From Lytechinus pictus (lineage: Eukaryota > Echinodermata > Echinoidea > Temnopleuroida > Toxopneustidae): a stretch of DNA of 64,000 nt. Within the stretch, counting starts at the first letter, position 1; each line of letters begins with the position of its first letter. Positions 38,703 through 52,100 of this stretch are shown here, piece after piece. The notes under the pieces were generated by a model. That model saw nothing but the letters and a program-made list of their open reading frames with translations. It did not search any database and was not told where the DNA came from. The DNA is taken from positions 11,605,001 to 11,669,000 of the forward strand of contig NW_026974140.1 in the NCBI RefSeq assembly GCF_037042905.1. The letters run 5' to 3'. Position numbers and translations under genes: made by a program.

Positions 38703-41165
38703 AATAGATCCGTCTTCGTCCTCGTTCTCACAGCAGGTGAGTTTTCCCCCATCACATTGAAGAAAATGCATCCATGATAATGGGATTATAATCCGTTTCA
38801 TATGGCAACTTTTTCTTTATTGGATAAATATATTTATTACACTTCTACCCTTGTCAATTAATTCGGGATCTCTGTTTTCAAGTATTTGGATACTTTAAAG
38901 AGGAATCAATAATAATAATAATAATAATTGATTGGTTCAAACGCTATGATCATGTGCATTAAATCTAAATGCCTTTTTAAAACCAAATTCGAATCTTTCG
39001 TTAAAATGGACAAGTTCATGTTTACGGTAAGAATTTAATAAATAGAGATTAAACGTGCGATGATCAAATGCTTACAATAAATCGAGATGGTTGCGGGTAA
39101 AGAAAGTTAGGGTATATTTCGGTTGGAACGTTTTTTTTCACAAAACAATGACATTTTTCTTGTTTATCAAAAGTTAGTTCATGTTGATGTGAAAATTTGT
39201 ATTTAGATATGTACATATAGTTCAAATGTAACAATAATTTGGGAACGACCGTCAAAATATTTCATATATTGGGAACTAGTTGTGTTCGGTCTTAAACTTT
39301 TTGATCGACAGTAATGGAAAGGGCCTCTGGAAAATACCTTTGTATTGCTGCAGTCGCTTTAATATTCTCACTATATCGGCCATGAACCAGCTATGAGGAA
39401 AATTAAAAATAGGGAAAATGTCTTCAGAACAAGTTCAACAGCCCATGTATAGAATAAAACAATGAAAAAATAGAAATAAAAAAGGCCTTGTCAAATAATT
39501 CACTTATCTAAAACAGAATTGTCATTTATACAATATAAACCCTAACTCCCACTTCCCTGTTACATCACCCTTTTTCCATTCACATCTTATGTGTCTTTAT
39601 TATATACGATTTTTACAGATATCAACTACAGAGAACTTCTGAGCTGCATAATCCTGGAGACATTGTCTTTATGTGATAATAATCTTTGTTATCACTTCCA
39701 CCCTCATCTCACGATTTGGAAGCGGAGTGGAAATTTCTGAAAGTTGTTTTTCATACAAACTGCAGGTATATAGTGAACACTTTGGATATATTTGGTACAG
39801 TTGACTTGTCAAAACATGTATTTCTACAATTCACACCAAGACTCACCTAACGTTTTGTGGACAGAAAGGTGAAATAAGGGGGGAGGGGGTTAGTTAGAAT
39901 GTTGATAATTTTCGACCTAATTTTGCCATTTTTTTTCTTCATCAGAATGTAAATATGTATTTAGGCTATTTCAACAGAAAGGAATGTCACAAAAATATTA
40001 TAAGTAGAAAACTACTATACTCGTGTACATAAATCTAGGATAAGTGTGTTTTATATTTCTCCTAAGCAAGATAGATGGGTGGATAAAATGTAATGTCTAT
40101 TGTTCCTACGTGACTACTGCCAGTGTTGCATTATTTGTCATATTGGAAATCTGTAGTTAAGATGGTGAATATTGCAAAAGTGATTTTACTGCCCAATATT
40201 TTATCTTTGGATTTGATATTTTGTCGCTTTGTGGCAACAAATAATTTATAGAAATAAATACGTTGGAATACCATACATGTAGAAACCGATGAAAGCATGA
40301 TGAAAGTGTCATTTTCTTCAGTGTTTGTGTAGCGATGATATATTGAATTATTTGTTTACCTATTTGGTTTATAATAATTGGGTTATTTCTATATTATGGA
40401 TATGCACAAATGAAAGATCAGATCACAATGCTGAAATCATTTTCATTAACAGAAATTTAAATAATATATTTTTTTGAATAATTTCTAATGCTACCTTCTC
40501 TGATGAACTCTTCCATTATGATGATAAAGAATTTAGAACATACTGGTCAATATCTAATTGTGTCATAATAGCTGCGCTGATTCCTTTTTTGTTTTCAGTA
40601 TTACTTAAAAATACAAAAAGTTAAGAAAGCAGTATTAACCATGTTAACCGTTAGGTATTACAATCAAGATGCATCATAATCTCTTATTATCACATCATTG
40701 TTTGATTATCATCTTGAGAATTTTGTCCAGAACTGCTGCAGAGACAATGTCGAAAATGAATTATATTTATGATGTAAATCTACTTCTACAAAAAGGGATC
40801 TACTTAACTTTTACTTTTCCTGGTGTTTGAAAGTAATACTACAAATGGAGGATTAAAGAATGATAATGTAAAAGTAACTTTGCGTAAATGATCAAATCAG
40901 TAAAAGAACCAATTGATTTAAAGTGTCATAATTCATGATAACTTTTGTTGCTGAAAGACATGATAACAATTTAAAACAAATTTTGTCAAATATATGTAAT
41001 ATGTACTTGAGTTCTGTATAACCAATGCTTTTTAAAATTTGACTGCACACGTTTCAAAATAATAAACAACTGTATTTATCTAGTCTAGTGAAAGTAAAGT
41101 TAAATCGAAAACTGTACTATTTTTGTAACTCTGTGGTACTCTGAATAAACAGACCTAATTCCATC
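38703..41165 (+). other. 3' UTR of the fibrinogen-like gene, with a probable UTR intron
   Basis: After the TAA, CACAGCAG|GTGAGT at 38736/38737 is a near-consensus donor, and TTTTTACAG ending at 39618 is a matching acceptor, so 38737-39618 is probably an intron in the 3' UTR. The junction lies 34 nt after the stop. AATAAA at 41144-41149, followed by a TTTGTCTG stretch, is the best polyadenylation signal. Others occur earlier, for example near 40252. Confidence 0.5.
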
Positions 41166-44100
41166 CCAAAATGCCTTTGTCTGATTCATTTTATAAGAGT
41201 TTGTGTAGATGTCATAAAGACATATGTTAAAATTGATTTGAATTTAAAATATCTGAGCTGTGAGGTCACAATTGTCACATGTGTATATGAAATGGATTAA
41301 AAATTAATCCCATAAAAATATGGCGCTCGAAAACCAATAATTAGTGCTTTACAAATTCAATACCAATGACCCAATCAGCTTTCATAATGTACCGACATAT
41401 TTGGTAGGTTTAGAAGCATGAAAAGAATTCAAGAAATTAGATAAATAAAATTAAGATAGCAATTTATAATCTCAGTTTCATTTTTTCCATTGTCTTTATT
41501 TATCTTTCTTCCCCTTCCTTAATCTCTCCCAAATCTCTGCCTGTATCTCTCTTTCCTTCTCTCCCCTCCCCCTCTCCCCTTCCACTCTTACACCCCATCT
41601 TCCTCACACACACACCCTCACACTCCCACACACACGCACCCTCTCTCACTCTCTTTCCTCCCTCTTCCATTTTTATATCTTGTAGAATCTACTGAACAAG
41701 TACATATTGGTATGGTTTACAGTAAAATATCTTTTCTAAGACGGGCCCCGATGATAAGCTCTTTTTTCTTTTAATCTTTGGTAAAGAAAAAATTCGTGTC
41801 TAAAAATAAGAATACTAACTTCTTAAACTTATACACCTAAATCTGTGTAATAATTGTTTGAAGGGAGTATTGTTTTGCAATTCTGAAAAAAAAAACTTAG
41901 TCCTAATATTGCAGTTGAATTTAAATTAATTTTTCCAAATAGGGCTTACACTACAAATTTCCAAGTATAGCTTTTTAGAACAATGTTGCAAAAGAATACA
42001 TCCATATTAACAATGACTTGTAGAAAATATTAGCTGTTTTGAATAGATGGACTAAAATCGCTTCATGAAGGATTGACGCGTAATGTATATATTAAATAAT
42101 TTGGAAGAGAAATTGAATTGATTAATCAGTTTCGTCTAAATCTTTCTGAATATTCGGTCATGAGAATGATTAATTATTGAACTGTACACACCCAGGGTAG
42201 AAACAGGTTAAGTGGGTCAATAAACAAGGACACTGTATTAAACCAACCCATGGTCAAACAGGTGAAGAAAAGAAGGACACACCCTGAACATTAAGGGGTT
42301 AAATTAGATAGAGACCGACAAAGAGAGAGAGGGGGGAAATGGGGGAGAGCGAGGGGGGAGGGATGTTGAAAGAAAGAATGTGGATGGCAGATGGAAGATA
42401 AAAAGAGAAAGAATGAAAACTTAATTATAATGATATTGATTTATTGATGTGATTAGAATTATTGATTTCCGTTTCACAATTGTACATAATATGATAAATA
42501 TAACATAACAAGGTCAAAAATATTGCAAGACATAATATAATATATATATAACATAATCTTAGATTTAAGGAACAGAATTCAATAAATAAAGTTACCTAAG
42601 ATGACATTTGTATTTAAAAGTAAAACGGAGGGTCTTGCCGAAACAAAGCAAAGCTTGTACAAAAGGCAAGCCCCTAACTTAGTTTCATTACAAAATTACA
42701 ACAAAGAAATATTGGGTCGTAATGATATATAGAACTTTTGTTAAAATGAATACAAACAATTTTTGTGCACTTTACAAACAACGTCACTGATGGATCGTGT
42801 GAGAAATATTTTGTTTTATAATATTAGAGAGGGGGGGGTGAGGGGGAGAAGAGGGGAGGGACAGAGAAGTGCAGTGTACACTACGTAGAAAAAAAGCGGG
42901 CACCAGGAGCTGGAACTTTGGCTAACTGCAGAAAAAAACCCAAATAATATACATGTATATGTATATAATATGAGCGCATACAATACACATAATAACAATA
43001 ATAATAATGATAATAATAATAATACGCAACAGTGATATAGCGCTTAATAAAATGTTTTTGAGCGGTTCATACTATTTTCATGTGAAGGTCTGTCTGTGCT
43101 TGGGAAATGGGGAAAGAAAAACAATATTAGCAATGAAATGAATAACAAGATTTTTTTAATCGACGTAAACAGCACTAACAATTATTTACACTTTAATCAT
43201 CGCCACTATCATAATTTGATAATGTGTATTCCTATAAAATTAATCATATTTTCAACGATTATTTATTTACTGTACTCTTATTTATCATCAGTGTATATAA
43301 ATATATACATATCTTGCTTTTTTTGGTTACTCCAAATAGAACAAACTGAACTAAAATTGTTATCTTCATCGTCTTCGTCGTCACTATTACCAAACAATTT
43401 ATTTTTCTATTTAAGTCGTGCACCCCAATACGAGTCACAGTTTGCAGCATTAAAATACATTTTAAGTTTTTATCAAAATTGTTATCTGTTGTTCATCATA
43501 AAATTGAGAATGTACAAGCCCCTCCCTCTCAAATCGGTTATTTGAGTTCAATAAAAAAAAATGATATCATAATTGCATTTTGTGTGTATCGACACACCTT
43601 TGTTCTTAACCTAATAACAAACTTACTCTGTGTTCACATATTCTTGTCATTAATCGTGTTTGTAGAGCAATAAAAGCAAGTGTACATAAGATCTTTTGTT
43701 TGTAGAAGAGGAGGAGCAGATCGACTTTGACCTGTATATCCCAGTCGTAGAGATTTACAGTGAAATGTATCGAAATAATAAGCATGCTCTAAAAATTTCA
43801 GGATCGATGATAAGAAGAAAAAAGGAACAATGGTAAGCGTGTTATGGACATTGTTGGATGGTAGGGGTGATGGTGATCATGCTGATGGTGGTGAAAGTAA
43901 TTATGTGACGGTTGTTAAGGAATTGGTGGTATCGTGGTGATGATGAAGGTGACGAACTGGCGTGTACATATGTCATGTATGTGGGGGTGGTCTTGGGGAT
44001 ATTCCCCCCACTGAAAAACAAACAATACCAAACAAAACTCTACGACCTGGGAATATAGAGTAAGGGAAGGGAAAATGATAAAATGTGGAAATAATCTCTG

Positions 44101-46108
44101 TTTAATACATTAAAATATGTCACGAAGTTAAATTTTAAGTAAAAAAGGGTAATTTGTTTGCTCGATCATTGGCTCTTCATGTATTTACCCTCGTACGCCA
44201 TGTTTTGTCCCTAAACATTTTTAACTCATTACGCCACTGGTGAAAATGATAGTGTCGATGGTGATGATGATGATGATGTTGTTGATGATGATGATGATGA
44301 TGATGGTGGTGATGATGATGATGATGATAATGATGATGGTGGTGATGATGATGATGATGATGATGATTATAATAATAATGATGTTGGTGGTGACTATGAT
44401 AATGATGATGGTGGTGGTGACTATGATGATGAAGTTGGTGGGGTTTGGTGTTGACACTGATGATGATGGTGATGATGACGACGATGGTGAAGAGATTGCG
44501 CTCGATGTAAAATTAGTACAACGTTTAAAAATGGTGTTTGTTTTCGTTTTGTTTCTATAAATGAGTTGATAATTTCTCAAAATTCAAACATTTCCATAGT
44601 GATCAAAATAGAATTGATAATAATACGGATAAAAGTGCATGCTTCTTATAATTATTCATATGTTTTAGATACTTGTATAGTTGTTTAGACCATGCAGCTT
44701 ATTATTTGCAGCTACCCAATAACGACAACAAAAAATATAAACAATCTGAGGGGACAGTCTTAGTATTCATCAAAATAAATCTAAATAAATTACGAGAAAT
44801 CACATTTACGTAAATCATTTTAAGCACTGCATTTTCTCTATTTTTGCCATATTATATAATCACAAAGTACCGAGGGCGATATTATCACTATTATGGATTA
44901 TAACAATTAAATTCCAATGGAAGGCCCGCAGCAAAGTGTTACCTAATGTAGAGAATGCATGCCCTTTAACACTCATTTATCATGATATCATAAAAATGTT
45001 GTTTGACATACATTAATCGTGTTCTTATTGACACTATGTAGTGAATCATTATAATGAGTAATGCTACGAAAATGTCAATAAAACAAAATCGCTGGCAAAT
45101 ACCAAGCAGAGACTAACATAATCTTAAACCAATTTTTGCTGCCCCTTTTGTCACTGGCGATATGGGGGCTTTCGGGCCTAGAGCCCAACATGTTCCCCGA
45201 CCCATAAAGAAAAATAGAGGATAAAGGGAAAGAAACGAAAAAGGGTGGAATGTTTCACATCATCATTTTTTTTTATTTTGTATCGAAATCTATCATGAAA
45301 TTAGATTTTCATGATAAACGGCCCAAACTTTCGCTCGATCGCTACTTAACCCCCCCCCCCCCCCCTCGTACGCCATGTTATGCCCTCCATTTTCTGGCAC
45401 ATTACGCCATGCACGGCCTGTTGTTTTGCTTGTTTTGTCATCGCCCATAATGCTTTGACAAGCAATTAGACAGTAGAACAAATTTATAGTAGATATTAAT
45501 GAATTATACGTAACTACCCGGTGACGGATTGATTCACATGTTTGGAGGCTCTATTCAAATAGGCCTAAATTAATAGCTGCTGAGTCAGACTCGACTAGGT
45601 CTTAAAGTTTCCGTTTGGGGGTTCGCCCATGTTTTATTAAGAATTCAAGTAATTTGTCAACTTAGGACATAAAAAAGACCCAGGACGAAATCGAAGAATG
45701 GAAGTAGCATACGTAATGTATGATTTCCTCTTGCATGGGAGAAAAATATCGGTAGTTAAAACGATCACAATTCCGATCGCGTTGATCGACCGTCTGCTAA
45801 TCCACGAGGAGCAAGGCATCACATTGACACTCAGTATCTGAACGCACTTTGAAGTTGATCATTAACTAGGACAGTACTCAGTGAGCTTTTGGCAAGTTCT
45901 CTGTAAAATGTAAAAATCCCTACACCTACTTAAAGCTAATGGTATAGTACATTGGCGGAACAAGGATTTAATATATTGAACTGGGGGAAGAATCAGAAAT
46001 TTGTTTCATTTTGGAGGGAACGTCTTTATATCTTCATAATCACGGACAAGATAACATCGATTGAATCTTGATAACAGAAAGAGGACTCCGTTGGAAATTT
46101 TTAAACAG
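41166..46108. other. Intergenic DNA between the fibrinogen-like gene and M6
   Basis: AT-rich, with pyrimidine-rich CT/CA stretches (41500-41680), a possible reversed SINE tail (ATAATAATACGCAAC..GATATAGCGCTT at about 42985-43055) and a GAT microsatellite at 44250. A 149-codon AT-rich frame at 43096 has no domain or exon signal. TTTAATATATT near 45970 could be a TATA-like element for M6. Confidence 0.45.
44250..44490. repeat. (GAT)n microsatellite
   Basis: About 240 bp of GAT triplets interrupted by GGT, AAT and TAT. Poly-Met and poly-Ile frames across it are artefacts. Confidence 0.95.
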
Positions 46109-46133
46109 GATTTCGATCACAGAAGTAAAATGG
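45950..46133 (+). promoter_or_regulatory. 5' UTR and translation start of M6
   Basis: The start codon has a good context (AAAATGG). Upstream, TTTTTAAACAG at 46108 could be an acceptor, which would make a 25-nt exon; alternatively transcription begins near 45,950-46,050. Sequence alone does not decide. Confidence 0.35.
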
Positions 46134-49100
46134 GTAAGTAAATGTGTCGGTTTTGTTTCAATATTTTTCTTCTTTAACTATAATGTGTAAACGGAAGTTG
46201 TCATTCTATAATATCTTCAGTATTGATTAAAGTGTATCATGTTTTACACAACGTATAATCTATAAGTTGCTATTCATAAACTTGGATAAGGGCTAAACCA
46301 GAAGTGCTAATCAATGCAATTAATTAATAATTATCGACTTGACTATAATTGCGTTTGACCAACGCCTTTCAAATAGAAGGTCTCGAGCTCGAACCTCGCT
46401 TCACGATAATCCCTCAGCAAGAAATGCATCCCTAATCATGCTGATGAAGTGAATGTATACCATTATAGGATCTATTCAGGGAAAATGTGTGAATGCTTTC
46501 GATGCTATCATCTTTGGAGTTATTTTGAATTCATGGCAATGATGTATTGGAAATTGCAGTAAATTTCTATCAGACATAATTTTTTAATGATTATAAAACG
46601 CCACAAGAGTATACAAAGCAGGAGGCCTGCATGCCCATTGTAAAATAACAACAAGAAGAATATAAAGAAAATAAATGCATTTGCACGCGAATTTAAAACA
46701 AGTGTAATGATTAAAAGATGAATGAATATTTCAGATAAAAATATATTGATTTGATAATAGATATATACATTGATGCATGGAATACAACTGGTTCATAAGG
46801 AATTGCTAATGTTAGTGGAAACCACACAAAACATAAAACATACAACTCCTAATCATTTAACATAACACTTCTTGGATGAAATAATCAGATAGATGAAATT
46901 CATAATTATTATATCAATTATTTAATGCAAAAATGACGATATCAAATCTATATGAGACCTTTTATTCAGTAGTACATATACACGTATGTACAATTCAACC
47001 ATTTTTGGTGCGATGTGAAAATGAAGCTTTAAAAGGATTGATTATTACAAGTGAAAACTTTTCTTTACACTTAAAGATTTATATCATAAAGAACATGAAG
47101 CAATGACAAATGTCTACGATTTAGCAAATTATCGATTTTTTTGTACCCCCATCATGCCCATGGCAACCTAATAGAGATATATAGGGTCATGAACAGTGGA
47201 TAGCACTATTTATAATTGGAAAAGGAAATTTGCATGGAAATTTGCAAATAGTAGTCATGGTATTGTACCAACGGAGGAAGGCTACATAGCGTGGAGGAGA
47301 AAGCAATAGATAGAGAGAGAGAGAGGGGGGGGGGGGGACGTGAGAAAGGGGAAGAGAGAGAGAAGAAGAAGAAGAAGATAATGAAGAAGAAGAAGAAGGA
47401 GACGAAGAAGAAGAAGAAGATGAAGAAGAAGAAGAAAAAGAAGAAGAAGATGAAGATAATGAAGAAGAAGAAGAAGAAGGAGAAGAAGAAGACGAAGACG
47501 AAGACGAAGAGAAAGAAGAAGAAGAAGAAGGAAAAGAAGAAGAAGAAGATGAAGATAATGAAGAAGAAGAAGAAAAAGAAGAAGAAGAAGACGAAGTAGA
47601 CGAAGAAGAAGAAGAGGACGAAGAAGAAGAAGAAGGAAAAGAAGAAGAAGAAGATAATGAAGAAGAAGAAGAATAATAATAATAAGAAGAAGAAGGAGTA
47701 GAAGAAGACGAATAAGAAGAAGGAAAAGGAGAAGAAGATTAAGATAATGAAGAAGAAGAAGAAGAAGGAGAAAAAGAAGAAGAACAAGAAGAACAAGGAA
47801 AAAAAGATGAAGAAGAAGAAGAAAGAGGGGGAGAGATATTTAAATGAATTTATAGTTTTATCCGTAGATTCCATTCATAATGGTTTGATTTTTGCTTTGC
47901 AATATACGATGCAAAATATGAAAAATAAACAAATTTAATGTATTGATGAATCACTAGAGGAATGGCGGATTTTCAGAAAATTGGAAAAGAAGGGGATGAC
48001 ACAATAGAGGCCATTAAATGTCAGAACTTTGAAAAAATGAGTAGTTTATTTAGATATCACATTTTTTTCTTTGATGTTTCAATTCTTAGAAAACACTCAA
48101 CAAAATTTCAAAGGAATATTATACGGTCATCTAGAAACCGACATCCAACCGTCTCACCATACCGCAAACTTCCCCCGGTATTCCGGGGCCGGGATGTTAC
48201 CGTGTAGGGGGAATATCTAAAGGAGGTCTCATGATATAATATTCTTTGACAGCTTATGCCAAGGGGTAAGGGAGAGATAAGGGTGTAAGTGGTTACCCCC
48301 CCCCCCCTTCATTTTAGAATCAGTCTATATACTTGTGTGGAAAGACATGTCCGATTTCCATCCAGGGTCAGCTAGCCCGCCAGCTGAGGTCTCGTATTTG
48401 AAGAAATAAATTATAATCTAAATACTAGTGTATAGTTTGATTCATTTGTATTGTGCTATCTATCTATCTGTGGCCCAGTGGATTAGTATTCTGACTTTGA
48501 AACAGAGGGTCGTGGGTTCGAATCCGAGCCATGGCGTAATTTCCCTGAGCAAGAAATTCATCCACATTGTGCTGCACTCAAGCCAGGTGAGATGAATGGG
48601 TACCTGGCAGGAATTTATTCCTTGAAATGCTGTGAAAGGCTGCGGGACTAAAGCCAGGGTAATAATATCCAAGTCCTTTGGAAGCGCATAGGGACGTTGT
48701 GAAATCAGTAAATGTGATATGCGCTATACAAGAACTGCGTTATTATTATTCTTATCTATATCTATGTCTATAGCTAGAATCAAATCATATTTATACAGAA
48801 TAAGACATGATCAACAGAAGCTGCTTACATCATGGTCCTGGGACAGACATAAACATAAAAAAGATGATCATCAATACAAGATATTATAAATTAAGTAATT
48901 AATCCGTAAAAAGGTTGCTCGGAATAGAATAGAAAGAACTTAAGAAAAAAGGTGCAAAATTGGGAAGAAAATACAGAATAAGAAGAAGCGATATGCATAA
49001 ATACAACAAGTGTAGTCAAATAGGAGAGAGGGAGAGAGGGGGGGAGAAAATAAAATAAAATGTAACACCATCTTATATACGAATAATTACAATCTGTGTC

Positions 49101-52100
49101 CATCTATTCATCTATATGGACTTTGGCTCTATTATGCTAAACAAACACAATTACATGACATAAAGATAGTATTCATTTATGAGAATGATACTCTGATCTC
49201 TAAATGATAATATAGTGTCATATTATTATTTTTTGGGGGGTTCAAAATTGATGTAACTTTACATCAAATTTGCTCCATGGCCCACATTCCGACAAATATG
49301 TTTTTTATTATCATCATCACAAGTATTACTATTCAGTCAATGGCCAGTCTCCATACGTGTATGTATGTATTCATTCCCCCCCCCCCCCCATCTTTTCCCA
49401 TAGGTTGATCTCTTCATGTACATAAAGGCTCTTTTGAAACAGCCCAGTATCTGAATCCGTATATAACCAATTCAGGGCTTATTTCATATTAATTTTATAA
49501 AAACTACTTCTTACCCTCTTTAAGACGACAAAAAATAAAGTTATATAAAAGGAAAGTAGAACCAGTGGAGGGGGTAGCAGAACCCACCTCAAAAATGAAA
49601 AAAACAAGACAAACGATCAACGTAACTCCAATAGATGATAAAAAAGAAAGCTGTTTTCCTCATGATTTCTAAATCAATCAGCCAAATGAATATGTCGCAG
49701 AAATACCACAATAATGATATAGTCATTGAAATGGAGTAAAAAAAATATAGCAGAAGAGGTCAATTATAAAGTATTTTATTCTTTAAAATTTTCTAAAACA
49801 AGAAAGGGTGAAATTCTATTTAGAATTTTGAAGAAAGAAAACGAAAATGACAGGGATAATCAACAATGGATAAAATAATCACTAATTGGAATCTCTTATG
49901 ACACTTTAATTCTTCTTAAAATTTTACAATTTGTTTGATTATTTCCTTTTGGCAAATTAGTGAGAACTAATAACAGAAAATTGAAGATTGAATAATGTTA
50001 ACATGCAACAATATCGCTTAGTCAATAGTAATCATCGTCTACCCGATGTTTGATCTAGTCTCAGAGCGAGACACACCTTAACCTAATTTAAAACACTCGA
50101 CTCCCATTGTTTGAACAATCTGTTCATAATCAATACCAATTACCCATGTTTAAATTACTTGGTTATTTCATCATCTCCAGGGGCCCGTTTTACAAAGAGT
50201 TGCGATTGATCCGATCAATCATAACTATGGAAAGCCAGTAAATTCAACATATAAAATGCATGTTTGCTCAAACAATTTTTTTCAGATATGAATGTATATC
50301 CATAAATTCACTGATTTTTTGACACTTTGGTGTGTTCTCTTTTGTTTACAAAGGACATTTGGCAAATTTCCTGTAGAAAAAATTATGACACTGATGGATT
50401 TCCATAAAGTTACGATTGATTTGATCAATCGTAACTCTTTGTAAGACGGGGCCTAGGTTTCCTGTGAAACTCTCACTGCACTTACAATTATCATCATAAT
50501 TCACAATTCACAATTAGACCTGTTAAAGGGTTGCTTCTTAAAAGGCAAATAGTAAAAAGCAAGAAAATGCAAAAAAAAATACATCCAAAAGAATAAATTC
50601 TCTTATTTCAATGGCGGAATATATCAAGGTTATAATTTAAATCTTAAAGTCATTCATAAATAAGAGTTGAAGATTTGTACAGAGTGATGTTTTAATTGTT
50701 AATTCTCTCTAACTATAGCTAGTTTACTCCAAGATATCCCGGGAACGGGGCTCAGTGACGAAGATAATCGACAGAACTATACAATCAAACTATTTTCACT
50801 CTTAGTATTCAATTTTCACACATATACATCATGTACATAGTTGCTATGTAGGAAATTATTTAGTTTGTTAACAAAAACCGTTGAAAAATGTATCCTTGAA
50901 TTAGTCAATTGTTTCATTGCTTGATATCAAAAGTTTTGAGGCGAAATTTTTGTTCATACATGCATGTATTAATAGTATTGACATCAATACTTAAATCAGA
51001 TAGTGCTCATTTTGACAATTTGTTAACATTTTTCGAGACATAAATATAATACTGTATTACTAAGTATAACTTCAAGTCTTAAACATTGAATAATGATACA
51101 TTTCATTTCAAACATGAGTCTATCTGTTTATGTTATTACATTCATAACCAATTCTCCCTATGAAAGATTTTAAGGATATATTTTTATATGAATCTTAGAA
51201 AAATAGTTGTTTAACCATCATTATATTGAAAGTCTTAGTTTTTTATACTTGTTTATTTACTAAAAGATATTAAGTTTTGACATTCATTTCGATTCATTTG
51301 TTTCTTTTTGTGATTAAATTACTAATGTTCATATTTACATTGATTGTAGGTTGTCGAGGTATGATTCCCGTTGCTTCGCTGATAGCAGCTGTCCTGCAAT
51401 GTGTTGGAGTAGCAATGTTCTGTAGTTCGGCGATCCTTGGATTTAACGAATCCCTTCTTCTCCTCGACAGTAACCAAACACTCGCCGATATCGCACATGA
51501 CAACTAGTAAGAATATAGAGTTAAGAATATGGATTTTCGATGGTTTAGATATGTTTGCGATAGATTTATGATTCAGTAGGAGAAACGGGGAGGGGATATA
51601 TGCGTATTATTCACCCCCGAAAAAAAACCGATTGCATTGAGACCTTTAATGAAAGTTATCTGATTGCCTGTGAGAGTATATTTTCATAGAAAATGAGACG
51701 AAGAGACGAATAATAAACCTTATCATACGTATAGATCGAGTAGAGACTGGTGGTGTGAAATCTTCAACAGATTTGGTAGACCTCATTATTAATACAGTTT
51801 TTATTCCAACTTTGCCTCTTCTTAAACTTCCCAATACAAATTGTTTATGATAATTTTTTTTAATTTGCGGTATTTAAAAAGAAAATTGTGTGTTTTTCAG
51901 TGTCTACAACATCGAGATAGGTGTGTATGCCTGGACAGCTTTCATGATGCTCTGGGCTGTTGGTTTTCTCTTTAGCGCCTTCATGACCACGGCACAAACT
52001 AGCGCAAGGTTCGCCCATGAGGGCGGTAATCTATGCTGCAGTTCATTAGGATGTGTTGGAGCGGTAAGTTATCTGGGGCTCGTTGCAGAGAGAGTTGTAC

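Noticed and set aside
43096..43545. 149-codon open frame
   Set aside because: AT-rich composition, no domain, no splice context; its hydrophobic and Asn/Ser-rich product fits chance.
47206..47938. Poly-Phe and poly-Lys frames of up to 222 codons
   Set aside because: By-products of the GAA triplet repeat.
48470..48545. tRNA gene
   Set aside because: A and B boxes are present but the sequence continues into a SINE body shared with 57162-57475, and no clean acceptor stem closes the structure.
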